This document shows, piece after piece, positions 12,145 through 23,559 of a stretch of 64,000 bases of DNA (positions within the stretch are counted from its first letter, which is position 1; every line of letters starts with the position of its first letter). The stretch is taken from NCBI GenBank assembly GCA_030278955.1, contig JAOANR010000014.1:16742068-16806067 (forward strand), given 5' to 3'. A program made the position numbers and the translations under genes. Source of the stretch: Hygrophila difformis. Lineage: Eukaryota; Streptophyta; Magnoliopsida; Lamiales; Acanthaceae. The notes beneath the pieces are model-generated. The model saw nothing but the letters and a program-made list of their open reading frames with translations, was not told where the DNA came from and searched no databases.

Positions 12145-12908
12145 AAACAACAATGAATGGAAAAATTGGGAAAAGTATATTACAACAACAAAATACTTGC
12201 ATTTAGTAGTGTAGGCATAACAAACTATGATGAAGTATTTTCATCATACACTTCTTCACTTAACACAAACCCCAACTCTTCAAATCCCCTATGTATGTAT
12301 GTGTATTGTTAAGGTCCTGTTATATTTTGGTTAGAACATCCTGTCCACGAAACAGTTGGAATTCGGCTTGATTCAAATAGGATCAAAATGATATTTCAAT
12401 TCGAAAACATACGATGAAATTAAACAAACCTTTTCAAGTGGAATTAAATTGAACTTGAACATATTCACAGTGTATGTGTTCATTGAAAACTCTAAATCCT
12501 ATTTAAAACTAACTGAAATAAAAATTAAAAATGCCATAAAGAGCATTATCATGATGAGATACTAACAACAAACCATTTTTATAGTTAAGGTAAAGAATGA
12601 TTGAAATCTCTATTTACAGTCTATAGATCAATGATCATATATGGCATTACTGATAGTGCATATCATTTGGAACTCTTTCCTTTTATGATAAATTAAAGAA
12701 AGGTTGATAGATTCATAGAATGGTTCATACTGGAGACCTGTTTGATACTGAAAACGGTCAAAAGTTAGGAAAAGAAATAATTACAGCACCTATCAAAACG
12801 GAAGTTAAACATATAAAAGGAAAATTCGCCCTGGTTAAAAAGCTTAACAAAAATACATCTACTAACTAGGTACATTTTGAAAGTCTGCATCAAAATCCGA
12901 TTTTATGC

Positions 12909-12917
12909 TTATATATC
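12909..12917 (+). promoter_or_regulatory. Candidate TATA box of TBL copy 2
   Basis: TATATATCC lies about 95 bases before the start codon at 13009, a normal distance for a short 5'UTR. Only the sequence and its position support it. Confidence 0.4.
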
Positions 12918-12974
12918 CAAGCAAAAAACGTGAAAGTAATTGAGAGAACATTCCCATTTCACCACATTAATAAC

Positions 12975-13046
12975 ATGGATCTCCATGGTATAAAGCTCGA
13001 ATCAGTTCATGGCAACAACGATGGATCACCACAAGACAATGGCTGA
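12975..13046 (+). CDS. Upstream ORF overlapping TBL copy 2 start
   Basis: An ATG at 12975 opens a 23-residue frame ending at TGA 13044-13046. It overlaps the main start codon (13009) in another frame. If the transcript begins near the candidate TATA, ribosomes would meet this ATG first, so it could reduce translation of the TBL protein. There is no evidence that the peptide itself is conserved. Confidence 0.35.
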   Translation: MDLHGIKLESVHGNNDGSPQDNG

Positions 13047-14850
13047 CAAAACATGGGAAACTGTTCTGAAGCTCAATCACATTGCAGGCCTCTTCTTCCT
13101 TGTTTTCCTCGTCGCTGTCCTGTATTGCTCCCAAGATTTTAATTATTTGAACTTTCTTAAAAGTCAGGTTAGTGTTCAAAAAGTGGCTACTACTGCAGAT
13201 GATAATTCCTCGTCGGCTACCTGTGACTACTTCTCGGGCAGATGGATTTACGACATTAATGCATCACAACCCCTGTACAAGGAGAAGCATTGTTCTTTCA
13301 TGGAGGGGGCTTTTGCTTGTGAGACATACGGCAGGAAGGACCTCAAGTACCAGAAATGGCGATGGCAGCCACATCACTGCGACCTTCCGAGGTTCCAGAA
13401 ACATTAATATAATAATAACTACTCTCTTCATTGTGATGATCGGAATTAATCATGAATTTTTCTTAAGTTTGGGCATGAATGGTAATAATAACAGGTTTGA
13501 TGGCAAGTTATTATTGGCAAGGCTAAAAGGGAAGAAGCTGATCTTTGTTGGGGATTCGGTGTGTAGAAACCAGTGGGTTTCGATGCTTTGTATGCTCGAG
13601 TCGTCTCTGCCTCCATCAACAGACAAGAGTTTCACCATTTCAGGCAGCTCTCAAACTTTTCACATCAAAGTAAGGCCTATTTTGCTTCTGGCTTTTGGCA
13701 GCCGAGGGAATGTTAGGGTTTGATGAAACTAAATCCTGATTTTGTACTGTGCATTTATGCTTAATTAGGAACACAATACCACAATTGAATTCTACTGGTC
13801 ACCATATCTGGTGGAATCCAACTGCGACGATCCGTGGCATCATCAGTCGGAGGGACCTGTGGTTCGACTCCATGGCATTGAAAACCATGCCAGACACTGG
13901 AATGATGCAGACATCCTCGTTTTTGATACATACGCTTGGTGGATGAAGCCCGCTCTGACAATCTTGTTAGTATTTTTATTCTATAGTTCTTGAGTTCGAA
14001 ACATTAGCCGCCACTTGATTTTTCATTTTTGATGTTCAGGCTTTGCATTTTAAGACAGTTAATGCCGCAAATATAAATGAATCAACACAAAAATAGGTAT
14101 CATGGTTGTCTAAATCCATTATTACCATTCAAGGAAAAACTTAAAAAGCACAACTTTTTTGTGAATTTTCGCACACCTCAAAATCCTCTGTTTCTCCAGG
14201 TTAACAATACATTGTACAAAATTATGGCTTGTAATGGAATTTTACACCAACAAAATATTCATGTATATGTTAACCAGGTGGGATTCATTTGGAAGCCCTA
14301 ATGCTACCTACAAAACAGTAGCGATGAAGCAACGTCATTACGAAATGGCGCTCAACACTTGGTCGGATTGGCTGGAGATCAACATTAATAGAACCAAAAC
14401 AAAGCTCTTCTTCATGAGTGTCTCTCCTTACAACTTTAGGTACATTCAGTACTTGTAATGATTGGTTGATGTTCAAATTCAATGATGCTGTACGTTTCTA
14501 ACATCAATGATTGATGCAGAGGCGAAACGGAGAGACCATGCTATAAAGTGACCGAGCCACTTGACGAGGGTGGAAATTGGAGGCCTCGAAATTACAGCAT
14601 GATGAGCGCGGTGGAATCCACGTTAGAGAAGCTGGAGAAACGAGGGGTGAAAGTGAGCTATCTGAGGATAACAGGACTGTCTGAATACAGAGTAGATGCA
14701 CATCCGTCTATCAATCGATTGTTTTACACCAAGATCACTGAAGAGAACAGAAAAAATCCCATTAGTTATGCAGACTGCGTGCACTGGTGTCTCCCAGGAG
14801 TACCTGATGTCTGGAATCAAATCCTGTATTCTTACGTCATGAATTCCTAG
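13009..14850 (+). CDS. TBL: Trichome birefringence-like protein (probable polysaccharide O-acetyltransferase), copy 2
   Basis: Exons at 13009-13391, 13495-13669, 13769-13965, 14278-14439 and 14520-14850 join in frame to about 415 residues. Intron positions and phases match copy 1 exactly. A membrane anchor lies at about residues 27-47 (LFFLVFLVAVLYCS). The PMR5N domain has CDYFSGRWIYD and WRWQPHHCDLPRF. The esterase domain has FVGDSVCRNQWVSMLCMLES, LVESNCDDP and [17 protein letters not shown], so the catalytic GDS and DxxH residues are kept. The GDS block differs from the other copies (SVCRNQ instead of SLNxxQ). It lies 1.2 kb downstream of copy 1 in the same direction and 450 bp tail-to-tail from copy 3, consistent with local duplication. 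A short uORF overlaps its start. Confidence 0.9.
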
Positions 14851-15298
14851 CTAGATTGTATTTTTCATTGCTCTTGGGTTAATACTATTTACCATGTGGA
14901 ATTTTGGGCAAACATGCAGTAAATAAGACACACTCAAAACCGAAAAATTAAATTAGCTCAAGATAAATACTTCATATATGTTCGGTTATAAATGATCCAT
15001 TTGCATATAGTGTTAATTATCCATTTAGTAATTTTAATCTAATTTTTAACATAATTATATTTTTTAGAAAATTAAGATATTCTAAATTTATGTGGTTAGA
15101 ATAATACAACATCTAAATGAACTACAACTTTATTTACCTTGTTAGACTAATACTACAGCATTTAAATTAACTATAACTTTTTTTTTTTTTTTTTTTTTTG
15201 TGAACAACGCCCTTCGGCGGAAATTAACTATAACTTTTTGATACAACTAAGACAAAAATTAAAATTAATAATAGTAATATCTATTTTGAAAGCTACAT
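14851..15298. other. Shared 3' intergenic region between convergent TBL genes
   Basis: AT-rich spacer between the stop codons of copies 2 and 3. It contains a run of more than 20 T at about 15179-15199. No gene or clear repeat. Confidence 0.6.
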
Positions 15299-16836
15299 CT
15301 ACGTGATGTAAGAAGAGTTGATGATGTAAGAATAGAGGATCTGATTCCAGACATCAGGCACCCCAGGAAGACACCAATGTACACAGTCCGAATAGCTCGT
15401 GGGATCCGCTAATTGGTCTTGGCTCAGGGTATGAAAAAATGTCCGATAAATCGAGGGATGTGCATCCCTTCTCAAATCCGATAAGCTTGTTATGTTGAGA
15501 TATTCGACTCTGAGCCCTCGACTCTCCAGCTTTTCTATAGCCGATCGCGCTGCCATTATGTATTCAGGATCGGTGCTGATCCCCCGGTACCCCTCCTCGT
15601 ATGGCTCTGTTTCGTTGTAGCAGCTCTGTGGCACGCCCCAAGCTTCCCCACTGCAAGGAAAAACATAACATTACTAATGACCAAACTAGTAATGTACAAT
15701 AATTGTCCATGAAATGACTCTGTTTTGTAGTTTAACTTACAAGACGTGATAAGGCGAAAGGCTCATAAAGAACAACTGTGTTTTGGTTCTGTTGATGTTG
15801 ATCTCCAGCCACTCCGACCACGTGTTTAACCCCATTTCGTATAGACGCAGCCTACTCGACACACGTTTGTAGATTGCATCAGAACTCCCAAATGATCCCC
15901 ACCTAATTACAAAAAATTAAAAAAACAGAGATTTTATTACAGAAGCTGGAGAACTTTTATTGCATGAAGGAATAGCAGATGATGTAGTTTACTTACAAGA
16001 CAGTCATAGTTGGCTCCAGCCACCACATGAAAGCATCAAAGATGAGTATATCTGCATCCGTCCAGTGTTTCGCGTGCTTCTCAATTGACCTAATCCTAAG
16101 CACACGGTCTTTCACCTGGTTCTTCTCTGGATCGTCGCAATTGGACTCCACCAGAACCGGTGACCAGTAGAATCCAATTGTGGCATTGTATTCCTTCACA
16201 AGTCCAACCATTCATTTCACTACTACTACATGAAGTATTTAAACAGCAGAATTGGACTTATGGACGAAAGGAAAAGAAATGACTTACGGGCGCCAGGAAG
16301 GTGAACATATTGCCATTTCTTGCGACCTTCTTGGGAGTGGACGGATGGAGACACGACTCGATGAGGCAAAGCATGGATGTCCATTGGTTCATGTTCAAAG
16401 AATCTCCTACAAAAATGAGTCTCTTCCCTCTTATTCTCTCCAGCAGTAATGTGCCGTTGAACCTCGGAAGATCACAGCCGCGGGGCTGCCATCGCCACCC
16501 CTGATATTTCGAATCTTTTCTACCGTACTTCTGACAAGCATAATCTTCCAGCATGAACGAGCACTGTCCCTCCTTGTACAATGGATACGACACGTTGTCA
16601 TAAACCCATCTGCCTGAAAATAAGCTGCATTCCGAACCCGGTTTGCTAGTAGTCTGCCTGGTTTCTTCCCCCTTATTGATTTCAAATTCAATATTATTCA
16701 CATTAACTTTCTGGTATTCCAGGACGCTGCCGCCATTATCAACGGTTAGCAAAGAGACAGAAATGGCCAGAGCTACAAGGAAGAAGACAACCAAGTGGTG
16801 AGATTTGAATCTGAGTTTGCATGTCGCAAGATTCAT
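15299..16836 (-). CDS. TBL: Trichome birefringence-like protein (probable polysaccharide O-acetyltransferase), copy 3
   Basis: Minus-strand exons 16836-16288, 16193-15997, 15902-15741 and 15650-15299 join in frame to about 419 residues. The first exon covers what is exons 1 and 2 in copies 1 and 2: CDLPRFNGTLLLERIRGKRL reads straight through the old junction, so that intron is absent. A membrane anchor sits at residues about 13-32, then the PMR5N domain (CSLFSGRWVYDN ... WRWQPRGCDLPRF). GDS block FVGDSLNMNQWTSMLCLIES, then LVESNCDDP, and DxxH block [17 protein letters not shown] are intact. It is very close in sequence and structure to copy 4 at 29149-30786, and they share upstream DNA, so these two are the youngest pair. 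Golgi acetyl transfer to a wall polysaccharide is expected from the family. Confidence 0.9.
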
Positions 16837-16911
16837 TTTTTGTCAAATTCGATCTGTTAGAAATCCGAGTATAAATTAAGACAATTAGGGTTCTTATTAG
16901 AAAAGTCAGAT

Positions 16912-16981
16912 TATTTGTTAAAAATCCAAACCCATCCATTTGCATAATTGTTGATAAAATTATTATCGTCAACTATACACT
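16912..16981 (-). promoter_or_regulatory. Upstream block conserved between TBL copies 3 and 4
   Basis: About 75-145 bases upstream of the copy 3 start, a block including GTTGATAAAATTATTA is nearly identical to 30949-31017 upstream of copy 4. It may be retained promoter sequence or simply duplicated DNA; the flanking sequence between block and ATG is less alike. Confidence 0.45.
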
Positions 16982-17493
16982 ACTGCCTTGGGGCTTGGTC
17001 CTTGTGCAGACTACAGTTGTACCACGTCAAAATAGACGAAGGTGGAGACCGACTTCACTACTGCCCAAAGGAAGGTTTCAATATGAAGATTAAATTAAAG
17101 AGCAAAATCTGAAAACGAATAACAAGTAACTGACATCCAGATAACTTCATGTAATGGAAATCGGGATAAATTTGTCGACCCTTATCCTCTCCATCAACCA
17201 ATTCATTCCTCTTACTGGGCTAATTCAAAATTGAAATTCAACCTTCAACAATAATGCAGGCCAATTGAATTTTAGTGTGAACAAACTGTTTTGGAAAATT
17301 GCAAGCATCTGTTGTGAAGAATTTATATTACAAGTATTTTATATTGTTGCATGTTAAAAAGAAAATGTTTATTTTAGGTTCTAAAATTATTGCAAGTATT
17401 ATATATTGTTGAGAGAAATTAAATAATGTAACATGAGCGTGTGGTTATTACCTTAATTCAAGTAGACCACTGAAAGTTAGAATAAAATAGTAT

Positions 17494-17559
17494 TGCTTTA
17501 GAAGGCGGAAGGAATGATATACGGATCAGAACGTTGACCTCAAAACCTGATCCGATTAA
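17494..17559. repeat. Duplicated flank block (partner at 33154-33222)
   Basis: TTTAGAAGGCGGAAGGAATG and the downstream GTTGACCTCAAAAC are matched with few changes at 33154-33222. The two copies lie upstream of TBL copies 3 and 4, so the block marks the distal part of a tandem duplication unit. Confidence 0.6.
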
Positions 17560-17564
17560 TTAGG

Positions 17565-17900
17565 ATTTGATAGTGTAGGAATACATGATCTGATTCCAGA
17601 CAGCAGGTACTTGTGAGGCGCACCAGTGTGTGCAGATATATATGCCCGTCTGAAAAAACAAAATTGCAACGTTCTCAAAATCAACGCTAAAGGCGTTTCA
17701 AAGTGTATATCAAATACGTACTATTTGCGCTTTTGAAGACACTAAATGCGTTGCAAAGCCTATATTAACTTTTTGGATTTAGTTTAGGAGCTAAATCAAG
17801 TGTTGAATTGCTGAATGAATGATCCGTATGTGCTGTCAATACGTACTGTGGCACACCCCAAGACCCAAGTTTACCCACAGCAATGGTCAGCAGCACCATT
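17565..17900 (-). pseudogene. Decayed TBL copy, last-exon remnants
   Basis: On the minus strand, about 17565-17645 matches the end of the last TBL exon (GATCTGATTCCAGACA and the region coding CVHWC in the intact genes). About 17845-17885 matches its beginning (CTGTGGCACACCCCAAG, CAGCAATGGTCA). The middle of the exon has been lost or scrambled. Together with 28955-29016, which matches exon 3 of the minus-strand genes, this is the debris of a fifth TBL copy between copies 3 and 4. The Copia element 18053-28953 lies between its parts. Confidence 0.65.
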
Positions 17901-18671
17901 TAATGAAACTGAAAGAATAAAAACCATCAGTAAGGGCCACTCAGATAGATTCTAAGGGCCAAGAGAAGGGGTAGGCAACAAGTCTACCACTACCCGGGCA
18001 AGCACAGTTTAGTAAATCTTAGGGTGTGAAATTTTAATATCATGCTTAGGAATGTTGAGTCATATGTTTTGACGGAAGTTCAAAATCGATGATCGAACCT
18101 GCTGGACTGAACCACCTCTGCTGCATTGTGCTCGAAGTTTGAAATATGGATAGAGTTTGTTGAAGATCTGGCTGGCAATGTCTCCAACGGTCATATGCAA
18201 GATTTGGGGGATATTTTCTAAGGTTTCCATGCGGGTAAACCTTTCCCAGATCTGGCATGGTGTTCACAAGGCAAGGAGATTAGTTAAATAAGGAAAGAAG
18301 AACCTACCTTCATTGGATGACTGACTTGCAAGATTAAAAAGGGGATTTTGGCTGGAGGAGAATCAACACTGATGCATTGCAATATTCTAAGCTTCTGAAA
18401 TTCTCTCTAAAGCATCTCAAGCAATTGTGTGAAAGTCTATTCGATTTGCAGCCCCACTACAAGAAAATGCGCGAGACCCCAAAATGGGGTCGGTAATATC
18501 CTGGTAGGTAAACTAGCGCCGACCAAAGGAGCTGGGGGTAGGCGGTTTTACCGACCCCTTTACCAACCCCGACTGGGGTCGGTAATCAAAGGGTCGTGGA
18601 CCTTGTGGTCCAGAAATTACCGACCCCAAATTGGGGTCGGTAAATCTCTTATATGAAATAAAATGTGCTCA

Positions 18672-18734
18672 GGAGAGCTCGAACCCACCACCTCAGGATA
18701 AGAAGCCACAACTTTAACCAGCTAGGCTAACTCC
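18672..18734 (-). other. tRNA-like module in CACTA element (first)
   Basis: On the minus strand the segment starts GGAGT, contains a perfect pol III A box (TAGCCTAGCTGG) and a near-perfect B box (GGTTCGAGCTC) and ends CTCTCC. The spacing is that of a tRNA gene. The ends pair poorly and the anticodon arm is not convincing, so it is a tRNA-derived or tRNA-mimicking sequence, not a working tRNA gene. Confidence 0.5.
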
Positions 18735-18807
18735 AGACCACCAATTATATTCCGACATGTGTCATATATATTAAAGCCTTCCCAAATATGTTTTGGGATA
18801 TGTTGAA

Positions 18808-18870
18808 GGGAGAGCTCGAACCCTGGTGGGAAAGTCTCTCGCACGCACTTGTGCTATCCGGGTAGCCTGC
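18808..18870 (-). other. tRNA-like module in CACTA element (second)
   Basis: A second minus-strand segment of the same size ends in the same GGGTTCGAGCTCTCCC and carries an A-box-like TAGCACAAGTGCG. Its middle differs from the first module, so the two are not a simple recent tandem duplication. Confidence 0.4.
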
Positions 18871-20251
18871 ATTTCATGTCATCATATGTAAAACTTTATA
18901 TATAATATATATTTACATATATAAATAAAAATATGTAAATTAGTAACTAAATTGAAATATAAAATAAAAACTCAAGTTATATTAATTAAATAATAAATAA
19001 TTTATTAATTAAATAAAACATAAAATAAAATTAATTAAATCAAAAATTATAATCCATGAATTAAATAAAATAATAAAATTATTTAAAAATTAAATATATA
19101 TATAAATAATAACATAAATTTATTTTTAATAAAAATACTATGAAGTAAAAATTAAAAATAAAATTAATTAAATAAATTATGAAATTCAGTAATTAAATTA
19201 ATTAATTAATAAATAAATAAATTATAAAATAAATAAATAATTAAATGACTCAAATAAATTATAATTAAATTATAAAAATAATAAATAAATATTTAATAGA
19301 AATATTAAATAAATAATAAAAAAGGCAAAAAATAATAAAAATTGGGAAAAAAAACTACCGATTGGGGTCGGTAATACGATAAAAATAAAAAAAAAGTGAA
19401 AAAAAACTACAGACCCCAATTGGGGTCGGTAATGGTTACCGACCCCAAATGGAGTCGGTAATGGGGTCGTTAACGCCGACCACATTTATTGTGGTCGGTG
19501 TTTTGGTTGTCGAATGCCCTAGGTCCCAATAACGGCTAAATATTATCGACCTCATTTTGTGGTCGGTAATGGGATCGGTAAATCCGACCCTACTATGGTG
19601 GTCGGGAATTGGGATCGGTAATTGGATTTTTTCTTGTAGTGCCCGTGTTCGAGTTACATCAGTTTGCTGCAAGATGGATAGAGCCTAGGACAGACTTGAT
19701 CTAAGGAGTTTGTTCGTGATTCTTCAAGTGTATTGGTAAAGCATTTGAAGGAAGAGTCCAAGGCCGTTTACCAGTTGACCAACGCGCACCTGTTTCTACA
19801 ACAACTCATTGGAGGGGTTGTTTTAGAGCCTTCGAAGGGGGAAACTCAAAGTTGGTTTGCTTTGGGAAATTGGAGTGGGTTGGAGGCTTTTGGTCACTAC
19901 AATTATCTGCTCAACGATTGGAGTGAAGGCGTACTCAAGTTTTACTATTGTGTTGTGGTTGTTTGCCATTGATTTGAACACATAGTAAAATCACCTTCTG
20001 GATTAGTATCCCCCAGACGTAGGCCGAAGGCCGAATTGGGTTAACAGTTCCTTGTGTCATTTATTCTTTTATGTGTCTTAATTTATTCCGTTGTGCTTGA
20101 TTATTGGTATCGTTAATCTTTGTGTTCATTGTGATAGATTGAACTTGTTATATTGAACTGTTAATCTGTGTGTTCATTGTGATAGATTGAACTTGTTACA
20201 TTGACCTGTCGCATAAAGAATATAACTTGCTAGATTCGTCGACCCAACAAG

Positions 20252-20263
20252 TGGTATCAGAGC
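20252..20263 (+). other. Copia primer-binding site
   Basis: TGGTATCAGAGC, two bases after the LTR end, is the classic initiator-methionine tRNA complement used by plant Copia elements. Confidence 0.9.
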
Positions 20264-20295
20264 TACACTCTTGCGAGAGAGATCTAAATAGTAAG

Positions 20296-21897
20296 ATGAA
20301 CCAAGGATGGTCAATCACCAGGCCCTCGATGCTCGATGGAACAAATTTTTCCTTTTGGAAAAATAAGATGCAATCATTCTTGATGTCGATCGACGATATG
20401 GCATGGGATGCAATACTTACAAGATGAACCACCTTCTGTTGAAGTAGATGGAGTGAAAAAGACCAAAGATAATAAAGAATGGACTCAAGGCGAGAGAATC
20501 TACTCCAATATGAATTCCAAGACACTTCATGCTATTTCAGTGGAGTGACTGAGGACCAATACAGACTGATCTATGCCTGCACCACTGCATATGACGCATG
20601 GGAGATACTGGTAAACTCCCATGAAGGTTTGGCGCCTGTAAGAACTTCTAAAATTATTTCTATTGAAGCACAATTCCATAAATTGATCATGGATGAATCT
20701 GAATCGATTAATAGTTATTTTGGTAGAATTCGTGATCTAACAAATCAAGCTCACCAGCTTGGTAAAGTCTACTCCTCCCAGGAGATAGTTCGAAAGATTG
20801 TAGGTACACTTCCGGAGAGATTCCATGCAAAGATTGCTGCTCTGGAACTTCAGAAAGATTATGTTAATATATATGTGGATGAACTCATGGGGATACTACA
20901 ATCATGGGAGATGGACCATTGCAAGAACTTCATAAGTGAAGGTGTGGCTTTCAGGCTGGAGTCCAAACCATAGATCGAACCGGCAGAGCAGTTGAGTTCA
21001 GATGATGATGAAGATGATGAGGACTTGGTCAAGCTCTCAAAATGCATTGCCAGGTTTCTCAGGGATAAGAAGTCCAGACAATTTGGGAATGAGAGGGGAG
21101 AAATCTCTTTTAAGAAAAGACCAGATAGGAGGAAGAATGACATAAATGAAAAGAAATACTCCAAAGAATCTTCTGATCCACGAGGACCCAAGTGCTTTGA
21201 ATGTAGTGGCTATGGCCATGTGAGAGCTGACTGTAGTAACCTCAAAAATAAACCAGAGGATACTAAGAAGACCTACTGTGCAACCTTCAGTGATGATGAA
21301 TGTTCCAGCTCAAGTGACAGTGAAGATGAAAATAGAGTTGCATTTAACACTTGGGACTCAGATTCTGATTCTGAATTTGAATCAGATTATGTTGGTAATT
21401 TCCCTATTTATGTTACTCCTGTTAATTATAATGATGGTTCTCCTTCTACTTCTGACAGGAAAGAAAAGCAGAGTGTTAAAGCACTTAGTGAGCTATATGA
21501 TGAGATATATGAAAAACTGGTAGAGAAGGAAGAAGAATTAAGGAAATTGCAAATTGATCATGAAGCTCTCAGAGGAGATTATGTTACTTTAAAAGATGAG
21601 CATGAGCACTTCAGAGTGAAATATTTTGCTCAAAAGGAAGAATTAACATGTGCCTGCAATGAAAGAGATAAGCTGAGCAATCTTGTAAACATCTTGGAGC
21701 CAAGTTCAGTAGAGTTGTCCAACAAAAGAGACGAACTTGCCAAACAGGTTCATGAGCTCACAGTTGACAATGGAGGACTTACAGAACAAGTCAATGTCTT
21801 GTCCAATCAAAAGACTGAACTCGAGGAACAGGTGACCACACTCACTGAACAGGTTCAAGTGTTGAACGCCAAATTAACTCAACAAGTGTTCAAGTGA
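20296..21897 (+). pseudogene. Copia gag (UBN2-type capsid, zinc knuckle, coiled coil), frameshifted
   Basis: The ATG at 20296 starts a gag N-terminus (TNFSFWKNKMQSFL). A frameshift near 20425 moves it to the frame 20479-20973, which holds the capsid core (YDAWEILVNSHEG ... LPERF). A stop at 20971-20973 precedes the next frame, 20992-21897, with the zinc knuckle CFECSGYGHVRADC and then a long acidic coiled coil. In intact elements this forms the particle. This copy is broken but gag is largely recognisable. Confidence 0.8.
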
Positions 21898-22083
21898 TGA
21901 AGAGTTGATCAGCAAGCTCAACAAAGGCAAAGGAACTCTTGATGAAATCATATCTTCTGGTAAAACTCATGGAGACAGACATGGTATAGGCTATGATCGA
22001 GGGAGCTCCGCTATGATCGAGGGAGCTCCAGGTCGAATCAAAGGCAGTTTGTCAAGGGTGGAAACCTAACTGATGAACTTCCA

Positions 22084-22323
22084 ATGAGGAGTACTAAGGA
22101 TATCATGAACCAAGCCAGAGAACCAATGAGAAGGATCAGACGACGTGTTCTACCTCCTGTACCTTTGGAATGTTTATATTGTCACAACTATGGACACAAA
22201 GCAGGAGCATGTCACAATTTTTCTAGAGATGCGTTATCTGGTCGACCATTTGTATGGCCGAATGAGGATTTAAAAAGGAGTATCTCAGAGAATGGCGTAT
22301 CAAAGAAGCCACAGTCTGCTTAG
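22084..22323 (+). pseudogene. Second zinc-knuckle segment downstream of Copia gag
   Basis: This short frame contains CLYCHNYGHKAGACHNF, a second CCHC-like knuckle about 300 codons after the first. Just upstream, a 20-base string (GCTATGATCGAGGGAGCTCC) is present twice in tandem (21991-22030). It probably belongs to the same gag polyprotein. Confidence 0.6.
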
Positions 22324-22382
22324 TAGCCTTTTCTTCATCAACCAAGCCAAGAAAGAAACAAGAACCCAGCAAGGTTGAAGAC

Positions 22383-22580
22383 GCTAAGTTTGATGAATTA
22401 GTTAATGATGGAATCATGTCCATTCAACATGTTGGGACTGAACTACAACATGCAAACTTATTTACCAAGGCTCTAAGCAGTAATCGCTTTGAATCATTAA
22501 GGAGAGACCTTGGACTTCGCAACATTATCTCAATGAAGCCGATCGGATCCCCCATTTGTGTAAACTGTTCAAATTCCTAA
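22383..22580 (+). pseudogene. Copia RNase H C-terminal stub
   Basis: The frame reads QHVGTELQHANLFTKALSSN followed by RFESLRRDLGL, the conserved end of Copia pol. Everything between gag and this point is missing, so the element was reduced by an internal deletion. The frame ends at TAA 22578-22580. Confidence 0.75.
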
Positions 22581-23559
22581 TCTAAAACTTGTTCAATATG
22601 TTTATTTACTAATGATTTGGGATGCAGGAATTATAATTTTTAGGGGGAGATCAAAATAAGCCCACTGGACCAGCCCAAAGAGTCAAATTCGGATATAATT
22701 TTTCTTGATCCAGAAGTAATATTCAAAGATCATGATTACCTATGGGCTATGGCAGGAAGAGAATAACTACCTATTGAGTTGGATTTTCTTTCCTTATTTT
22801 ACTCGATTGCATTTAGTTGAGAATTTGAATAATCTATTCATAGTCTTCCTGCTCTGCTTCGGGAAACCCTTGTTCTTGTGTTTGAGTTTATGAATGCAGA
22901 ATAACAAAGGTGAAGACAAGAGATTCTAAAGGATCGTCAACCACAACAAATGAACCCTCTGCAAAAAGAAAACCTAAATCCAGATGAGGTTCATCGTCCG
23001 CTAAGCGAGTGGTGAGTTCCAAATCTGTGAGAAACAATCTAGTCCGAAGTTTAATCGAAAGCTGCAATGGACTCATTTGCTATCCGGAACGAACTTTGTG
23101 CATCTGGAGTAGCTATTGAGGGGGAGTTAACCGCTCTTCAAAACAAAGGTAAAAACCGTCATGGAGTCACCTAAGGATCTGAGGAGTCAGAATAATTTTT
23201 GCCAATAAAAGTGAGCCAGAGGGGGAGAGATGAAATTCAACACACTGAACTGAACATCTCTGGAGATTGGTAACATCTTTCTAACATTTGTGTCTTTTCG
23301 GTATATGGTTTATGAACTAATGACTGTGGTGTTCGCTTTTGTATGTTGACTTGAGAACTGTTTGCTGGATATTTCCCATTGTGATTTGAATGTACAAGCT
23401 CTATGTTGACATTGTAATATTTGTAAAGAGCTTATTCTTTTTGGGAAATGTAAAAGGTGGTTGGGTAATTGAGATGCATTTCTATTTACTGTAACCTAGT
23501 TTAGTTCATCATAGGTTATATTTGTGTGCTGGCTCACTTCCTGTCAAAAAGGGGAAGAT
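22581..23559 (+). other. Copia 3' untranslated region with polypurine tract
   Basis: Non-coding sequence between pol stub and 3' LTR. It ends with the polypurine tract AAAAAGGGGAAGA at about 23546-23558, directly before TGTCGAG. Confidence 0.7.

Larger units (their letters stand above)
18455..19641. mobile_element. Non-autonomous CACTA element, 1,187 bp
   Basis: It starts CACTACAAGAAAA and ends TTTTTTCTTGTAGTG, the canonical CACTA (En/Spm) termini. It is flanked on both sides by CCC (18452-18454, 19642-19644), the expected 3-bp target duplication. The 3' LTR of the host Copia element carries the same sequence without the element and with a single CCC (23954-23956). Subterminal zones (about 18470-18655 and 19355-19625) hold many copies of a palindromic motif, CCGACCCC/GGGGTCGG, as expected for transposase-binding subterminal repeats. 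The middle (18890-19340) is almost pure A/T. No transposase is encoded. Confidence 0.93.
18053..20249 (+). repeat. Copia 5' LTR (about 1.0 kb without the CACTA insertion)
   Basis: It matches 23560-24321 plus 28814-28953. Near its end a string of about 46 bases (TGTTAATCTGTGTGTTCATT type) is present twice in tandem (about 20114-20205). Positions 19982-19986 (ATAGT) are the undisturbed counterpart of the Ty3 insertion site in the 3' LTR. Confidence 0.85.

Noticed and set aside
18672..18870. Functional tRNA genes
   Set aside because: A and B boxes are present but acceptor ends do not pair properly and no clear anticodon arm forms. They lie inside a transposon.
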